Positions 13,234 through 24,279 of a stretch of 64,000 nt of DNA are shown here, piece by piece. The DNA comes from Filobasidium wieringae. Its lineage: Eukaryota > Basidiomycota > Tremellomycetes > Filobasidiales > Filobasidiaceae. Both the position numbers and the translations under genes were made by a program. The notes beneath the pieces were generated by a model. It saw nothing but the letters and a program-made list of their open reading frames with translations. It did no database searches and was not told the origin of the DNA. The stretch spans positions 806,001-870,000 of the forward strand of contig BCIV01000007.1 in the NCBI GenBank assembly GCA_001600055.1. The letters are read 5' to 3'. Position 1 is the first letter of the stretch. Each line of letters opens with the position of its first letter.

Positions 13234-14063
13234 TCCCCCTTTCAGGACGATACGATACGGAAGCTATTACGGACGCTGATGGCCGGGCACGAGGACGACA
13301 CGGAGCCCGGCACGCAGGTTAAAATTGGAGAGAGGGGTTGCTATATTCGTTGCGACCACAGCGATTTGTATGGTTATATTTAGGGTTCATCGGGGCTGTG
13401 CGGGCTGTGTACCAGTGTGAACAGGCGTTCAGGTGGGGCGGGATGTTGCGGAATTCAGAGACAAAGGTCGTCCATCGTCCATCGTCCAAATGGTTCGACC
13501 TCTTTTGCGAAAACGCATATTTCATATATAGATGTGGAAACCGCATGAATTGTTCCCGGCGGTTCGGTTCGGGTTCCCATCGGCCCGGGTTTCGACCGTC
13601 GGGAATGAGTCCACACTACTACTGTTTCCGTGTGCCCGCATGAGGCAGGGCATTCCGTGTGTGATCGCTGTTCTGGGTGAGTCGCTGCTGGAGCGAGCGG
13701 TGCTGTACACGACCAAGGTGCTTCTTTTCACCACGCGACACCGCGCGAGAGTCAGGTCCAAACGAAGCCCAGAAGATATTCTGGGCAACCATGTTCTTCC
13801 TCCCTCAAGGTCTCGTAGTCCACGGTCTCCCGTCGTCTCCCGGTCTCCGTCCGTCCGGTCCTTCCTCTGCCGTCTCGGTCGGTCGGTCGCTCGTCTCGCT
13901 TTCTTTCCCTGGCGATACGATTGGGTCACTGAGAGGTCACCTGGGTCGATTTACGGTGACACGCCGAGAAGGAGGGAGGAGGGGGGAGGGGGGATGATCG
14001 GGGGTCGCGCTGGGAGATGTTTGTGGGGAAAGGGATCTATCTGAGCGGAGCTGAGTGATGGAC

Positions 14064-14098
14064 GTGCTGGCGGTGCTGGCGGTGCTGGCGGTGCTGGG
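14064..14098. repeat. 9-bp tandem repeat GTGCTGGCG
   Basis: Nearly four adjacent copies of GTGCTGGCG in the intergenic region upstream of the mannosyltransferase gene. No coding role is apparent. Confidence 0.8.
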
Positions 14099-14217
14099 CT
14101 GGGAGATTGATGAAAGAGGTTTGTATATAGATAGATGACGTGCGTCCGAAAGGGAGGGAACGCTCGGACGCTGGGACGCCTGGACTTGGGGTGCCAAGAT
14201 TCAAGTGATTTGTTTTT

Positions 14218-14244
14218 GTTCGACACGTTCGACACGTTCGACAG
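14218..14244. repeat. 9-bp tandem repeat CGACACGTT
   Basis: Two full copies and one partial copy of CGACACGTT, about 500 bp upstream of the mannosyltransferase start codon. Each full copy contains CACGTT, close to an E-box (CACGTG) but not identical. Confidence 0.75.
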
Positions 14245-14737
14245 GCTCAAACGCTATCACTCGTACTCGATGTTATAGTCCTAGATACTCTCCAGCTGTC
14301 CAGTTTCTAGCATTCCACCTCGCTCTGCTCGCTGCTCGCATCTCGGCGCAGAGTGAAACAACACGACCTCGTTCGGTACGCCAAAGGGAGTTCTCGCCTG
14401 GACCGCTAGTTCGCCTGGGGCTTTTCTCGGTTAAAAGGGATTCATTCCATCATCATCATAGCCCCAGCTTCATCCTGTTTGTCCCTTTCAACACCTCGAG
14501 GGGTCGTTAACGCTGCTCTTCACCCTCTGGATCCTAGCAGACATCGACCTCACCTGAATGGACAACCACTCCTCTTGACGTCCGATCCCCAACAGACGGA
14601 ACCTCCCCCAGCGCACCCAATCAATCGCTATCTCTCTCTCCCTTCGCGTCCGCGCCAAACTCAACGCGGCGCCTGTTGCTGCGAGATCAAAATAAAAGAC
14701 GAGGAACCCCACCCCACTCGCCCGTTCGCTCGTTCCC

Positions 14738-17700
14738 ATGGTGGATCAAACTCGACTCCCACCTCGATCACAGGAGGATCATCCTCACCTGGACCCTCCC
14801 CTCATCTCCAACCACTCCCTCCTTCTCTCTCAGCAGCAAGGCGTGTTCACGCCCGATACCCCTTCTTCCCCCATCACCACCTCGAACGAGAGAGAGACGA
14901 GGACGGTCGACGAGCGGAACATCCATCTGATCAGTGGATCGCTTGATAGACACGTTTCCCTTGGATCAGAGGATAACCTGATGGCCGAACCGAATGGAAC
15001 GATTGGCAGGGCCACCACCGGTCCTGCGACTCCCCCCACGACCACCACCGCTGCTACGGGAACGAGTGGAGCGGGAAGGAGGAGTTCGTCCAGATATAGA
15101 CCCAGACGTGGATCATCCTTGAAACCCATCTCCGTATCCTCCACCCTCCCTGCCTCACAACACGCTCCCGCCGAGCTCGATTCACACGTCGTCACCTCTT
15201 CTTCACCTTGGATACAACACTTTACCGACGAACCGGACACGATCACTAGCCTACTTAACGGGGCCAACCACGTTCATTCACCCACCACCATGTCCGGTTT
15301 CAACTCGTCCACGAACGCTGGGTACCCTGCGGGACCGGGTTACAGGCTCAAAGGGTCACAACACGTGGCTTCCAGCGTCCCTCATTCCGCTTCAGGTCAC
15401 ACGTCGCATCACCCGATCGGTCGGCGAAGTCATGGACGAAGCAGTTCGATCAATTACGGGCTCGATCTCGATAGCGAGGGGGAGATCCCTTATGCCGGAT
15501 CACCCACTTCCGGTCCTTCTTCTCGTCGAACTAGTATTCAGTTGCATTTCCAGGAACCGAGATCCCGACGATCTAGTCTCGTTCAACACGCTCCTTCCCC
15601 CATCCTCGCATCGTCAGGCGCGACGGGTCGGAGGAAAATGTCCGGATCGAACCCTACCATCTCCCGAACGTTCAGCCGGAGTTCCGTCCAGAGCGTCAGT
15701 AGGAAACCTTCCATCAATTTCGTCAATCCTCCTCCCATGGGTCCCGGACCGGGGGGATCCATCCGATCCACCACGGGGAGGAACCCGCGATCGAGGAGGA
15801 GTTCGGTCTATGAGGACGAGAAGGAACAGTGGGCATGGGATATCCATGCTTCTGGACGACGATCGTTGAACGAGCAGGGACAGGGTCAGGGGTCTTCTTC
15901 CCGAGGAAGAGTCTATACCGTCACGGACCGATACCCCGATCGGGCCGAAGAGGAGGGAAGCGATCTTTTGGATGAAGAATCCGATGGAGCGTTCCTCGGT
16001 ACGGACGAGGAGAGGGGGGAAGGGGATTATCAACCTCAACAACCGAAATCGTCCCGAAGATCCAACGGGCGGTCGAGGAACAGGTCGAAATCCACCTCGT
16101 TTGCCATTTCCACGGTCAAGAAGTCTGATCAGGCTAGACAGGGGTCGTCCATCAGGAGAAACATCTTGATCGCCATCTTTGTCGTCCTCGGGTTGTTCTT
16201 GCTCGGTACCGTCTTGGTACTCTCCACCGTTCAGTCTTACTTTTCAATCCCCGATTGGGCCTACCTGACCGATCTCGAATTGGGCGGGTGGAACGAGAAG
16301 ACGATCGGAAGGATTCCCGAGTTTCAGATGGAAGGTCCTGCTCCTACCGACGCCGAGGGGTTGGGAGGGGATGTGGATGAGGGGTACGAGGATGAGGACG
16401 GGGTTGCCTGGGGCCATCAGGGGAAAGGGACCGGGAAGTATTGGATGAGGAAGGATTGGGATGGACGGGTTAGGGAGACCGAGTGGACGAGGTTGGATAA
16501 CGTTACTAACCTGTAAGTCGAGCTGTTCTCATACGTCCTAGGACGAGTGATTGATCTGGACCTCGAATCTCGATAGACCGGGCGAAAAGATCCCCAGGTT
16601 GATTCATCAGACTTGGAAATCAGACGTCTTGCCTGAGAAATGGCGAAACGTCTGGAGAGCTTGTCGAGAAGGGATGCCCGATTAGTAAGCCACTCCCCCC
16701 TCTGTGCACTCGATCATGGTTCCGGACAAAACTGATCTTCTCATGTTTGACGGGTATCAGCGAGTACATGCTTTGGACTGACGATATGTCCCGTCGATTC
16801 ATCGCCGAGGAGTATCCTTCCTTCCTCCCTACTTTTGACGGGTACGAGTTTCCTATCCAGCGTGCGGACGCTATTCGTTACTTGTCAGTATCCCACGGGT
16901 TTTGGTCATCATTCAAGGAGTTTGATGTTCTGACAAGCCGATCTTGTCATAGCGTTCTACATCATTATGGTGGGATCTACATGGATCTGGATATCGGTTG
17001 TAAACGACGCTTGGACCCTCTTTTACAAGGAGATTGGGACGTCGTGCTGCCCCGTACCAAACCAGTGAGTGGATGATGCCTTCGTGATCGCGATGCTCGA
17101 TGTGCCAGACTCCGGACTGACTCTCTCGCTTCGTCTCAGGTTGGGGTCTCGAACGATCTCATCTTCTCTTCCAAGCGGAACGCTTTCATGGACGCTACCA
17201 TTCATGGCTTGATCGCCTTTAACCATAAATACGTTACCAACTACCCGACTGTCATGTTCTCCACTGGGTGAGTCTCAGCTCTAGGTTGACTGCGAATAGC
17301 GGATACTGATCTATCAACTCGGAACTATCAGACCTATGTTCTTATCCGCTCAATACGGATTGTACAGTTCAGCCCATCCTCTCACTCCTGCTGCTCCGCG
17401 AGCCGAAGTTCGTATCCTGCCAAAGAGCTTGTACGGAAAGAACGCCAAACCCGGTGAAGCGCCTCACTCCTTTTTCTCTCACTTCTACGGTTCTTCTTGG
17501 CATTCCGACGACGCAGGGTTCATCGTCTTCCTCGGTGATAGCGGAAAGAAACTGCTTTACGTCGGGATCGCCATCTTTATCGCGGGAGGACTTCGGTTCT
17601 TGTGCAGTAACAATCGGGCCGCTCGTTCGGGAAGGAGGAGTTTGAGGCGGTTCGTCATGGCCAGTACCGGTTACAGGCATTATCATATGGTTTCGATCCT

Positions 17701-18202
17701 TCCTACTTCCGAATCCACGGATGGCTCCCGTACAGCCAGTCCGGCGCCTTCTTCTGCCGACACGTTCGATAGCGAAGGGGAGGACACGAGCAGGATCATC
17801 GAGATGATGAAGGCGATCCCTTCCATGCTCCTACCTAGTCGCGGTTCGAAACGGAACCGCAATCGGAACGAACGATCCGAAGGCGTCTTGTTCTACCTTC
17901 CCACGATGTTCGCATCGTCCGACTCCAGTGATCGACGAAACCATGCGTCTTCTTCCGGAGCAGGAACTACTGCCTCTGGAACGCACCGATACCCCCCTGC
18001 GCAACAAGCTCACGGGAAAGATTATGCTGGCACGCTTCGTAGTGAGATCGTCCCGGAACAGACCGAGGACGAGGACGAGCAATCAGCCGCTCCGACTTCT
18101 TCGATCTTGAAGACTTTCGATTGGATGGCACGAAGCCCCGGTCCTCCTCCTTACGATACGCTCGGTCCTCATGCGAGTGGCCAGGAGGGCGAGAAGGAGT
18201 GA
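14738..18202 (+). CDS. SUR1/CSH1-type inositol-phosphoceramide mannosyltransferase with long extensions
   Basis: Transfers mannose from GDP-mannose, in this family to inositol phosphoceramide in the Golgi to make MIPC. Six exons (14738-16512, 16577-16684, 16761-16883, 16953-17064, 17140-17267, 17332-18202) sum to 3,117 nt, or 1,038 residues. Residues 1-470 are disordered and Ser/Arg-rich. A membrane anchor follows (about 476-500, ILIAIFVVLGLFLLGTVLV). The GT32 catalytic domain has IPRLIHQTWKSDVLPEKW, YEYMLWTDD and the DXD site HHYGGIYMDLDIGCKR (about residue 680). After it come the SUR1-family GSSWHSDDAGFIVFLG and a second membrane segment (about 823-840, LLYVGIAIFIAGGLRF), then a roughly 190-residue Ser-rich tail. 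Yeast SUR1/CSH1 are about 380 residues, so the extensions more than double the protein. An OCH1-like N-glycan mannosyltransferase is the alternative, but the C-terminal motif and second membrane segment favour SUR1/CSH1. Confidence 0.88.
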
Positions 18203-18614
18203 ACAACGGGTAGATGATCACCCATTGCGATTCGCTATGATACTGTACGACTGTAATGACTAAAGCCATCAGGGCTTTCTCTTTTCTTGCGTAAATGACC
18301 CTGCTTGACTCATATACAATATACCCTCTCGTTCTTGACGCCGTCAACGCACATATTCGCTTCCCAGTCTTCATCCGCTGTCTCATTTGTCAAGGAGATT
18401 TCGTGACGATTACCACCCCACCTATCATTGGGAGGACTTGCGACTTCCGGTAACGCGCGGTATGAGTCATCTAACCAGGTTCAGACCAGTCAAAGGAATT
18501 CCGGCAAGGTTCACTGTCTATCGATATACTCACACGACCAACAGTAAACCTGCTGTCCAGTCACTTCCAGCATCGCTTTACGACATCAATACAACTAGAA
18601 TCAGCAGAACAAAC
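18203..18614. other. Intergenic region upstream of the alpha/beta hydrolase
   Basis: 412 bp holding the 3' end of the mannosyltransferase and the promoter of the hydrolase. The hydrolase frame stays open upstream to about 18387 but with no in-frame ATG before 18615, so I read this as leader sequence. No clear regulatory motif is seen. Confidence 0.5.
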
Positions 18615-20418
18615 ATGCCTAGCGTTCTGTGGGACCTTGTTGAGCCAGGTTTGAGAAAGGTCAAGGTCTACACCCCTCCTGATCCCACATACGGGAGATA
18701 CCTTATCGAACCTTGGACGCCGGAGAAAGCACTTGATGAAGATGCTTCGATAGTGACCCGACGACGACGGGTCTTCCTTCATCCCGACTCCGCTCCGGAC
18801 AGCGTTGATATCGAGTTCGCAGAGGATGTCGAGTTGGTCCAGGAAGAATTATCAAAGGAAAGAAGACGAGGGGGTCGTTGGGTATATTACAAGACTTGGG
18901 AGATGAAGGAGGAAAGTTTGAAGAACAGGGATGGAATGGGTGTTGATATTCTTATTGTGCATGGTGGGCTCAATCATACATAACCGATGATATGCTGAAT
19001 GGCGCAGGCTGACAAGTCCCTTGACTTGTCTTCTAGGACTGAATGAATACGGGTAAATACCGCAAAAGATAGGTCCCGATCGTACAAGGCTGAGCGAACC
19101 GATTTCTTCTGATCAGTGCTCGATATGCTCCTCACTGCCGATACTTCTTGGAATGCGGATTCCGAATCATCTGTCCAGATCTGCCCAGCGTGAGCTCTCT
19201 TCCTTTCGGTAACATCATCTATCGCTTCCTGACCTTCGCACTTCAACTTAGTATGGAAGATCAACAGGAGTACATTCCAACCTGCCAGATGCGCATCTGT
19301 TGACCGCTGCTGTGTACGTCGTCGCTCAAGATGTCGTAAGAACCGATGTCGCAGAGGGAAAGAACCAGAGACAAGTCTTCTTGACTGGGTAAGCTTCATC
19401 TGACTTACCTTTATTCATCGTCTAAACAGCTCTTTGAAATCCTTTCATACAACAGGGCTTCGATGGGAGGATGGACCGTCCTCTATTACATAATCACCTA
19501 TCCTGCCACTTCTGATGTTAGCAAGATCGTCTCTTCAGGATCAGACAGCGGAGTGGATGGGAACCCCACTCATCCTGAAAAGGAATACAGACCTCAGATA
19601 GCTGGAGCGATGGTTCTGTGTCCTCTTGTTGAAGGTGGGCATAAAGTCCGTTACTGAAACTCGGACAAAAATTGAAAGTCTTTGGAACAGTTGCTCCTGA
19701 GTCGAGACCGAACGCTTTGGTTGAAGCCGTAGCAAGGGTAGTTGTCAAAGTTGCAGGATCATTGCCCATGGCTGAAGCTGTCAAGGGTGAGCCAGCTCAA
19801 GCTTTTTCAATGATGTTGATGTACAACAGCTAAGATCTGTTTGATCCTTCCAGGCAAAGTCAGCGATGATCCACGAGTTGAGAGGGAGTTTGTGGCGGAT
19901 CGTGAGTCACTCGATGATTAGGTAACAAATCGCTGAACAAAGCATTTGCGACATACAGCTCTTACGTATCACGGCAAGCTCCGAGCTTCGACGGGTCTAT
20001 CGTTGTTGCATGGTTTCATCGAGTTACAGAAGAAAGCAGAGATGATCAAGCTCCGTAAGTCTCGTAATCTTTCGTCAAGCAAAAGGTAGATATTGATATC
20101 CCAATGATTCAGCAATCCGAATGATTCACGGTGACCATGATCGTGCGACTTCTCATTTGGCTACCAAAGCATTCTTCGAGCGTGTCAGTAGTGCCGAGAA
20201 AGAGATCAAGATCTACGAAGGGTACGAGCACGTTATGACAAAGGTAAGCACAACGACTCCGGGCATGCTAAAAGGGGATGTAGCTGATCTTGCACGCGTA
20301 GGTCGGCATCGATGAGGAAGATGACGCGAAGCGTCAAGCGGTGTTGAAGGACTGGGTAGGGTGGATGTGTCAGCGGGCCAAGCTCGGAAGAGAGGCGAAT
20401 ACCAATACTGCTGCCTGA
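18615..20418 (+). CDS. Alpha/beta hydrolase, monoacylglycerol-lipase-like (serine aminopeptidase S33 family)
   Basis: Likely hydrolyses acylglycerols or other small esters. Ten exons (18615-18963, 19037-19052, 19117-19189, 19252-19388, 19456-19634, 19679-19786, 19854-19901, 19959-20054, 20113-20243, 20302-20418) sum to 1,254 nt, 417 residues, all in phase. The fold landmarks are the oxyanion segment VHGLNEYGARYAPH, the strand FRIICPDLPSYGRSTG, the nucleophile elbow TGASMGG, the acid PIRMIHGDHDRATS and the catalytic His in YEGYEHVMTKVG. This matches the yeast YJU3 and human MGLL pattern, with an N-terminal extension of about 110 residues that may form a lid or membrane contact. Exon 2 is only 16 nt and encodes the loop GLNEYG; the intron before it begins GTGGGC, a weak donor. 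The substrate is not determined by sequence. Confidence 0.88.
19037..19052 (+). other. 16-nt micro-exon in the alpha/beta hydrolase
   Basis: Flanked by TTCTAG and GTAAAT. It supplies the HGLNEYG loop next to the active site; skipping it would break the HG-x-N motif common to monoacylglycerol lipases. Confidence 0.8.
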
Positions 20419-20619
20419 TATGGTCCGTCTTACTAGATGTTGTTCGGTGGATGAGCTATAATACGACAAGATATCAATTTAATCTCAATTCTACTCGATG
20501 ACTGTATCTCGATTATTGTGAACACAGTGACCCCGAGCCGCCGACATCATCTCAATACTCCTGATACCATTCTTGTGGTAATCTTACCGATATGTTCGAC
20601 CCCGATCCGTTGAGCGAAT

Positions 20620-20712
20620 TCAAACACAGCGCTTGTTTGTATGTGGCTTCGCGTTCCTTCTGACGAGCGCTTATGCCGACTTCTCGACGGCTCAGACGTC
20701 TTGCCTCCATAA
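20620..20712 (-). pseudogene. Degenerate duplicate of part of the GIY-YIG-like ORF
   Basis: Bases 20620-20712 and 20857-20960 are alike: both read AGCGCTT, TTTGTATGTGGC, GAGC, TTATGCCGA and GCTCAGACG in the same order about 240 bp apart. Translated on the minus strand the copy gives RLSRREVGISARQKEREATYKQAL, against RLSHLSGKFGIKARWIEHEATYKKAL in the fuller ORF at 20755-21183. The copy has no start, no flanking domain and no splice signals that I can use, so it looks like a decayed tandem duplicate. Confidence 0.55.
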
Positions 20713-20754
20713 CGTGAGGAAACCAAGGGTGTTGCTAAACAAGCGAGATGTCAA

Positions 20755-21183
20755 TCATGACATGGCGGATTCAGGCGATCGGACCAATGACCTGTATCCT
20801 CCTTGCTCTCCTACGATCTGATCAAAGAGCTGAGCTTCATGTTCAGGACCACCACCCAGCGCTTTTTTGTATGTGGCCTCATGTTCGATCCAACGAGCCT
20901 TTATGCCGAATTTCCCACTCAGATGGCTCAGACGAGTACTGGAACCGACATATGCAAGCACGTCTCTACCAATGGCGTACATGAAATAGACTCCGCAAAT
21001 ATTCTGTTTGTCTCCATGTTTGACTTGTATGTCATTGACCGTCGTGTCTGGGTATTTCATTAGGAGATTGATGACTTTGTCGGAGAGGCCGGGTACGAAT
21101 TTGTCCGTCCATATATCATCGGCCAACTACAGCACAGTCGCCCAGAAGTCACCTACCGCCGCCGGCCCCTTCGCTTTCACCAT
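20755..21183 (-). CDS. Putative GIY-YIG-like domain protein, hypothetical
   Basis: A minus-strand frame encodes about 123 residues ending at 20755. Its centre reads NICGVYFMYAIG, then LAYVGSST, then GIKARWIEHEATYKKAL. That spacing (G-V-Y, about ten residues, Y-V-G, then a basic/aromatic helix) resembles the GIY-YIG nuclease fold, but a clear catalytic Glu and the full domain are not obvious. The frame has no ATG of its own near its start. An ATG at 21181-21183 can be joined through a 30-nt GTAGGT...CTGTAG intron (21127-21156), which is short for this genome. It lies in the gap between the hydrolase (+) and MSP1 (-). It could be a real small gene or a relic of a homing-type or transposon-borne nuclease; the duplicate beside it favours a relic or a fast-evolving family. 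Confidence 0.4.
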
Positions 21184-21354
21184 CTTGACGATCGCAAATA
21201 TCGACTTCTGAGACAGGCAGAGCGCAAATCAACCCCATCCTTTTGGCAGGCATACTATAGAACAGAGTGTCTTGAACAATTACATATTATACATCTTGAC
21301 CGCCCGTCTACCATTCGTATATGCTCCACGCAGTGGTTCTCTGAACTCTATTTA

Positions 21355-22804
21355 TCAATCGACCGGTTCTCGTAAGATGTCATCACCCCCTGGCATCGGG
21401 TAGCCTCGGCTTCCAGAAGGATCCACATGACTGTAAGCGTGAGAGTCGACGATGCTGAAATCCGACATTCTTAATGGTCGTAATTTGAATCCCTTGAGGG
21501 AAAAAAGACGCCGAAAGGTAAGGATAAGTTCGTGACAGAAACGCGCAGAGAGGCTTGGCTCCTTACCTCTTTCTTAGCTTGCTCCATGCCTCTAATACCT
21601 TTACCACCGTTTTCCCTCATCAATTCCCTGACTGGGATCATAGCTGCATTTCGACAAGTCTCCTTCAAATCCGACCCGGAAAGTCCGTCCGTGCGTCGAG
21701 CAAGGTCTTCCATATCAAACCCAGGAGCAAGAGTAGCATGTGATAACATGAGCGTGAGGATCTTGAGTCGTTGAGCATGATTGGGGAGACGGATGGCGAA
21801 GCGCTTGGGCATTCGTCGGAGGATCGCAGGATCGATACTGTTAGGAAGATGTATGTCAGTCTCCTTCATCACCCGCAATTTAGGGGTAGATTAGACTAAC
21901 TCGTTTGGTCGGTTTGTTGCTCCGAGAACTAGCACACGAGCATCGTCACCTGACATAAGGCCGTCCCACATACTGCATGATACGATGCGCTCAATATATG
22001 AACAAGACTGTGAGCGGAATGAAAGGGACTGACGTCATGAACTCTGCCTTGATCATTCCTGTAACTTCGTGATCCCCTGATGATCTCGATCTGAACAAGG
22101 AATCGATTTCGTCGATGAAGATCTGGGTGAATGAGCATGATGTTGTTAGTTACAGATCTTACAAAAGTACAATGATAGGTCTGAGGCTCACAATGCTTGG
22201 TTGGAGCTTGGTTGCTAGCGAGAACAGTCCTGCGACCAACTTGTTGGATTCACCCAACCATTTGTTCATCCTAAAACGCACAGTCAACCGATTGTATCAC
22301 AACAATTGCCATCGATTTGACTTACAAGCTCGACAATGGCAAATTGATGAAAGTCGCTTCGCTCTCCTTAGCTAACGCTTTTGCTATCATAGTCTTTCCA
22401 CAGCCTGGATGTCCGTAGAGAAGGACTCCCTTAGGTGCTGCCAGCAATCCTCCTTGACTCTTGAAGAGTTCCGGATACGTCAATGGGTAGATAACGGTTT
22501 CTCGCAACTGATTGATCACATCCTCCAGTCCTCCAATGCTTTCGAACGTCGTCGTAATGCTTGACGAAGGTACGATCTCTCCAGCGATAGCCTGTTCATA
22601 TTCATCTAGCTCGAGATTAGATAAATCCAGATCTCCAGTCTTGAGTGATGAAAGCAATTCCTGGCTCTTCTTTGCCTGTTTCTTCCGGTCCGTTTTCTGA
22701 GGATCCAAGTTGGACAGGACATATCGTACTGCGTAAAAGAGGGCTACCTGGGACGCCGCGAAGACTGCGACGTCCACCATGACCTTATTAAGGTCTCTGC
22801 CCAT
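21355..22804 (-). CDS. MSP1: AAA ATPase MSP1/ATAD1, outer mitochondrial membrane protein extractor
   Basis: Membrane-anchored AAA ATPase that pulls mistargeted tail-anchored proteins from the mitochondrial outer membrane and peroxisomes. The start [15 protein letters not shown] at 22804 is followed by one membrane segment (about residues 10-30, [19 protein letters not shown]). The N-terminal linker [19 protein letters not shown] is typical of MSP1. Walker A is [15 protein letters not shown], the pore-loop region is [13 protein letters not shown], Walker B is [11 protein letters not shown] and sensor 1 is [11 protein letters not shown]. Then come [14 protein letters not shown], the lid helix segment [15 protein letters not shown] and a C-terminal tail ending ILREPVD. 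Six or so short introns interrupt it, and the last exon begins after TTCCCTCAAG. Another in-frame ATG lies at 22861, but the membrane segment fits the start I chose. The Walker A second residue is His where Pro is usual; otherwise all catalytic residues are present. Confidence 0.93.
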
Positions 22805-23814
22805 ACTGCTAGCGACGATTGTTGTTGTGATATAGTGATCAGTGAAGAAGAAGTTGATCAAACAGCGATTGCCAGTCTATACCGGGAATCTTGAAATCTC
22901 GACCAGGGATATTACCGAAGCGGAGCCTGACATCTTTAGTTCTGACATGATACGAGTTTCACGTTTCACCCTCACAGCTTGCCTGCTAGGACGATCCTTC
23001 TTGAAAGGTTCGTAAGACTGTCAGATGAGAGCATGAGCGGGCTTTATGGGTCGGATGGGTATAGTGACGAGAGACTCTCCGTGCTCGACACCGGCGAATA
23101 TATGCTCAGTACGATGCGAAGTCACAAAAGAATGCGTCCGCTGGATACCGTACGACGTCCCCAGTTTCATAGGAGTCCATGATGCCAGTACTGTAGCTTG
23201 ACAACAAGAGGTGTTTGCCATATAGCTTTCGATCATCACCATGAAGTACAGAACTGTATCGCCAAGCGAGATTGGCAAGATTGGAATCGTATTGCCCCCT
23301 TGTTGCAAAAAGAACAAGCATTCAAACGAAGTGAAAGCCGGCTCAGAGTCACTGAATCAACTCAGCCTGACCTGTCCTCTTGCTGCCATCATCCTTGGTG
23401 ATATGTATCTAGCCCATGCTGGTGAGCCAGAATTACGCTTCTGGCTTGGATCATATATCAAGATCCTTCGGCAACCTGGCCAGCAGAGATGCGCTCAGTC
23501 CGTTCGGGCAGATATACCGTGTTCGGAAGCCCGCTAGACGTTTGTTGTTATTTTACAGTGGTCGCACCTCCTGACGGATAGCCGTAAGCAGCCTAGCCTA
23601 CTGTAGAGTGTATGCATTCGGTCGTCGGATGCCTGATCTGCTTGAAGCAAGAGCAAATGAAATGCAATGTCGAGGATAACTTCCTCCGTGATATGAAAGT
23701 ATAAAAACGAATACAACCTCGTCCATCTATAACCCACCCTGCCGATCTATACAGGAACCCGCAACATCAACCCAAACCAATCCCTAGAATTTCAAGTGAA
23801 TGCGAAGGGATCGA
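22805..23814. other. Intergenic region with a degraded coding-like repeat
   Basis: About 1 kb between MSP1 and the zinc-finger gene, both on the minus strand. It holds the MSP1 promoter and, at 23440-23479, a 40-bp match to another intergenic region (see the repeat entries). The remaining frames on either strand show nothing I recognise. Confidence 0.5.
23440..23479 (-). repeat. Dispersed repeat copy A, encoding PGCRRILIYDPSQ
   Basis: The reverse complement of these 40 bp equals bases 47419-47458 at 37 of 40 positions. Translated, the minus strand reads WPGCRRILIYDPSQKR, against VPGCRTILIYDPSQRD in the other copy. Flanking DNA diverges quickly, with an in-frame stop six codons upstream in this copy. 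The kind of element is unknown. Confidence 0.7.
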
Positions 23815-24279
23815 CTATTTCCCGTAGTCGGGGAAACATTCGGCGAACTTCATGTTGTGCTTGTCAGAGTGTTCGGTCAACCTGTTCATAGGAATCATCT
23901 ATCAGTGTCCTATTCCGCCATGAAAAGAGATCGATATGCTTACTTGGGTTCGGTAGCGGTGGACTGGAAAGTCTGGAAACATCGTTTACAGATGGTAGTC
24001 TGTGCGGCCTATCATTCCGAATCGACATTCATACGTCCTGTCAGTCATGCGATCGGGGGACTAATTTTCTAAAGCTGAGGGAGGACTCACAGCGTTCGTC
24101 TTCTTCTGAGATGTGCCTCCCTTAGCGGCAGCAGCATCCTTTGCGTTCCTCTCCCTCTTCTGTTGTGCTTTAGCTCCCTATCGATCGTCAGTTGAGGATC
24201 GTAAAGAAACGTCGAAGAATCAGCCTGGCTGTTTCCTGTTCAACTAACTATGAAGAATGAGAGTACTCACGTTACCCAT
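23815..24279 (-). CDS. ZNF706/SERF-like small zinc-finger protein
   Basis: Small nuclear-cytoplasmic protein of the ZNF706/At2g23090 family, role poorly known. The model gives 75 residues in four exons: exon 1 codes only MGN, exon 2 the basic segment GAKAQQKRERNAKDAAAAK, exon 3 TICKRCFQTFQSTATEP and exon 4 KLTEHSDKHNMKFAECFP, ending DYGK at 23815. The zinc ligands are Cys-x2-Cys (CKRC) and the two His of EHSDKH. The 4F5-type basic N-terminus and the ECFP tail both fit the family. The start codon at 24279 is followed by a GTGAGT intron after nine coding bases. Length and motif order match well. Confidence 0.92.

Larger units (their letters stand above)
13234..14737. other. Intergenic region, GC-rich with short tandem repeats
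   Basis: About 1.5 kb between NTE1 and the mannosyltransferase. Open frames on both strands here have no recognisable product or plausible splicing. Two short tandem repeats are present: a 9-bp unit GTGCTGGCG (about 14064-14098) and CGACACGTT (about 14218-14244). The last 350 bp are CT/CA-rich and probably hold the promoter and 5' leader of the mannosyltransferase. Confidence 0.6.

Noticed and set aside
13532..14044. 170-codon plus-strand frame with ATG
   Set aside because: Arg/Ser/Gly-rich, GC-driven, overlaps an equal frame on the other strand, and has no motif or splicing support.
18387..18614. Upstream extension of the alpha/beta hydrolase
   Set aside because: The frame is open but has no ATG before 18615; the extension would need a non-ATG start.
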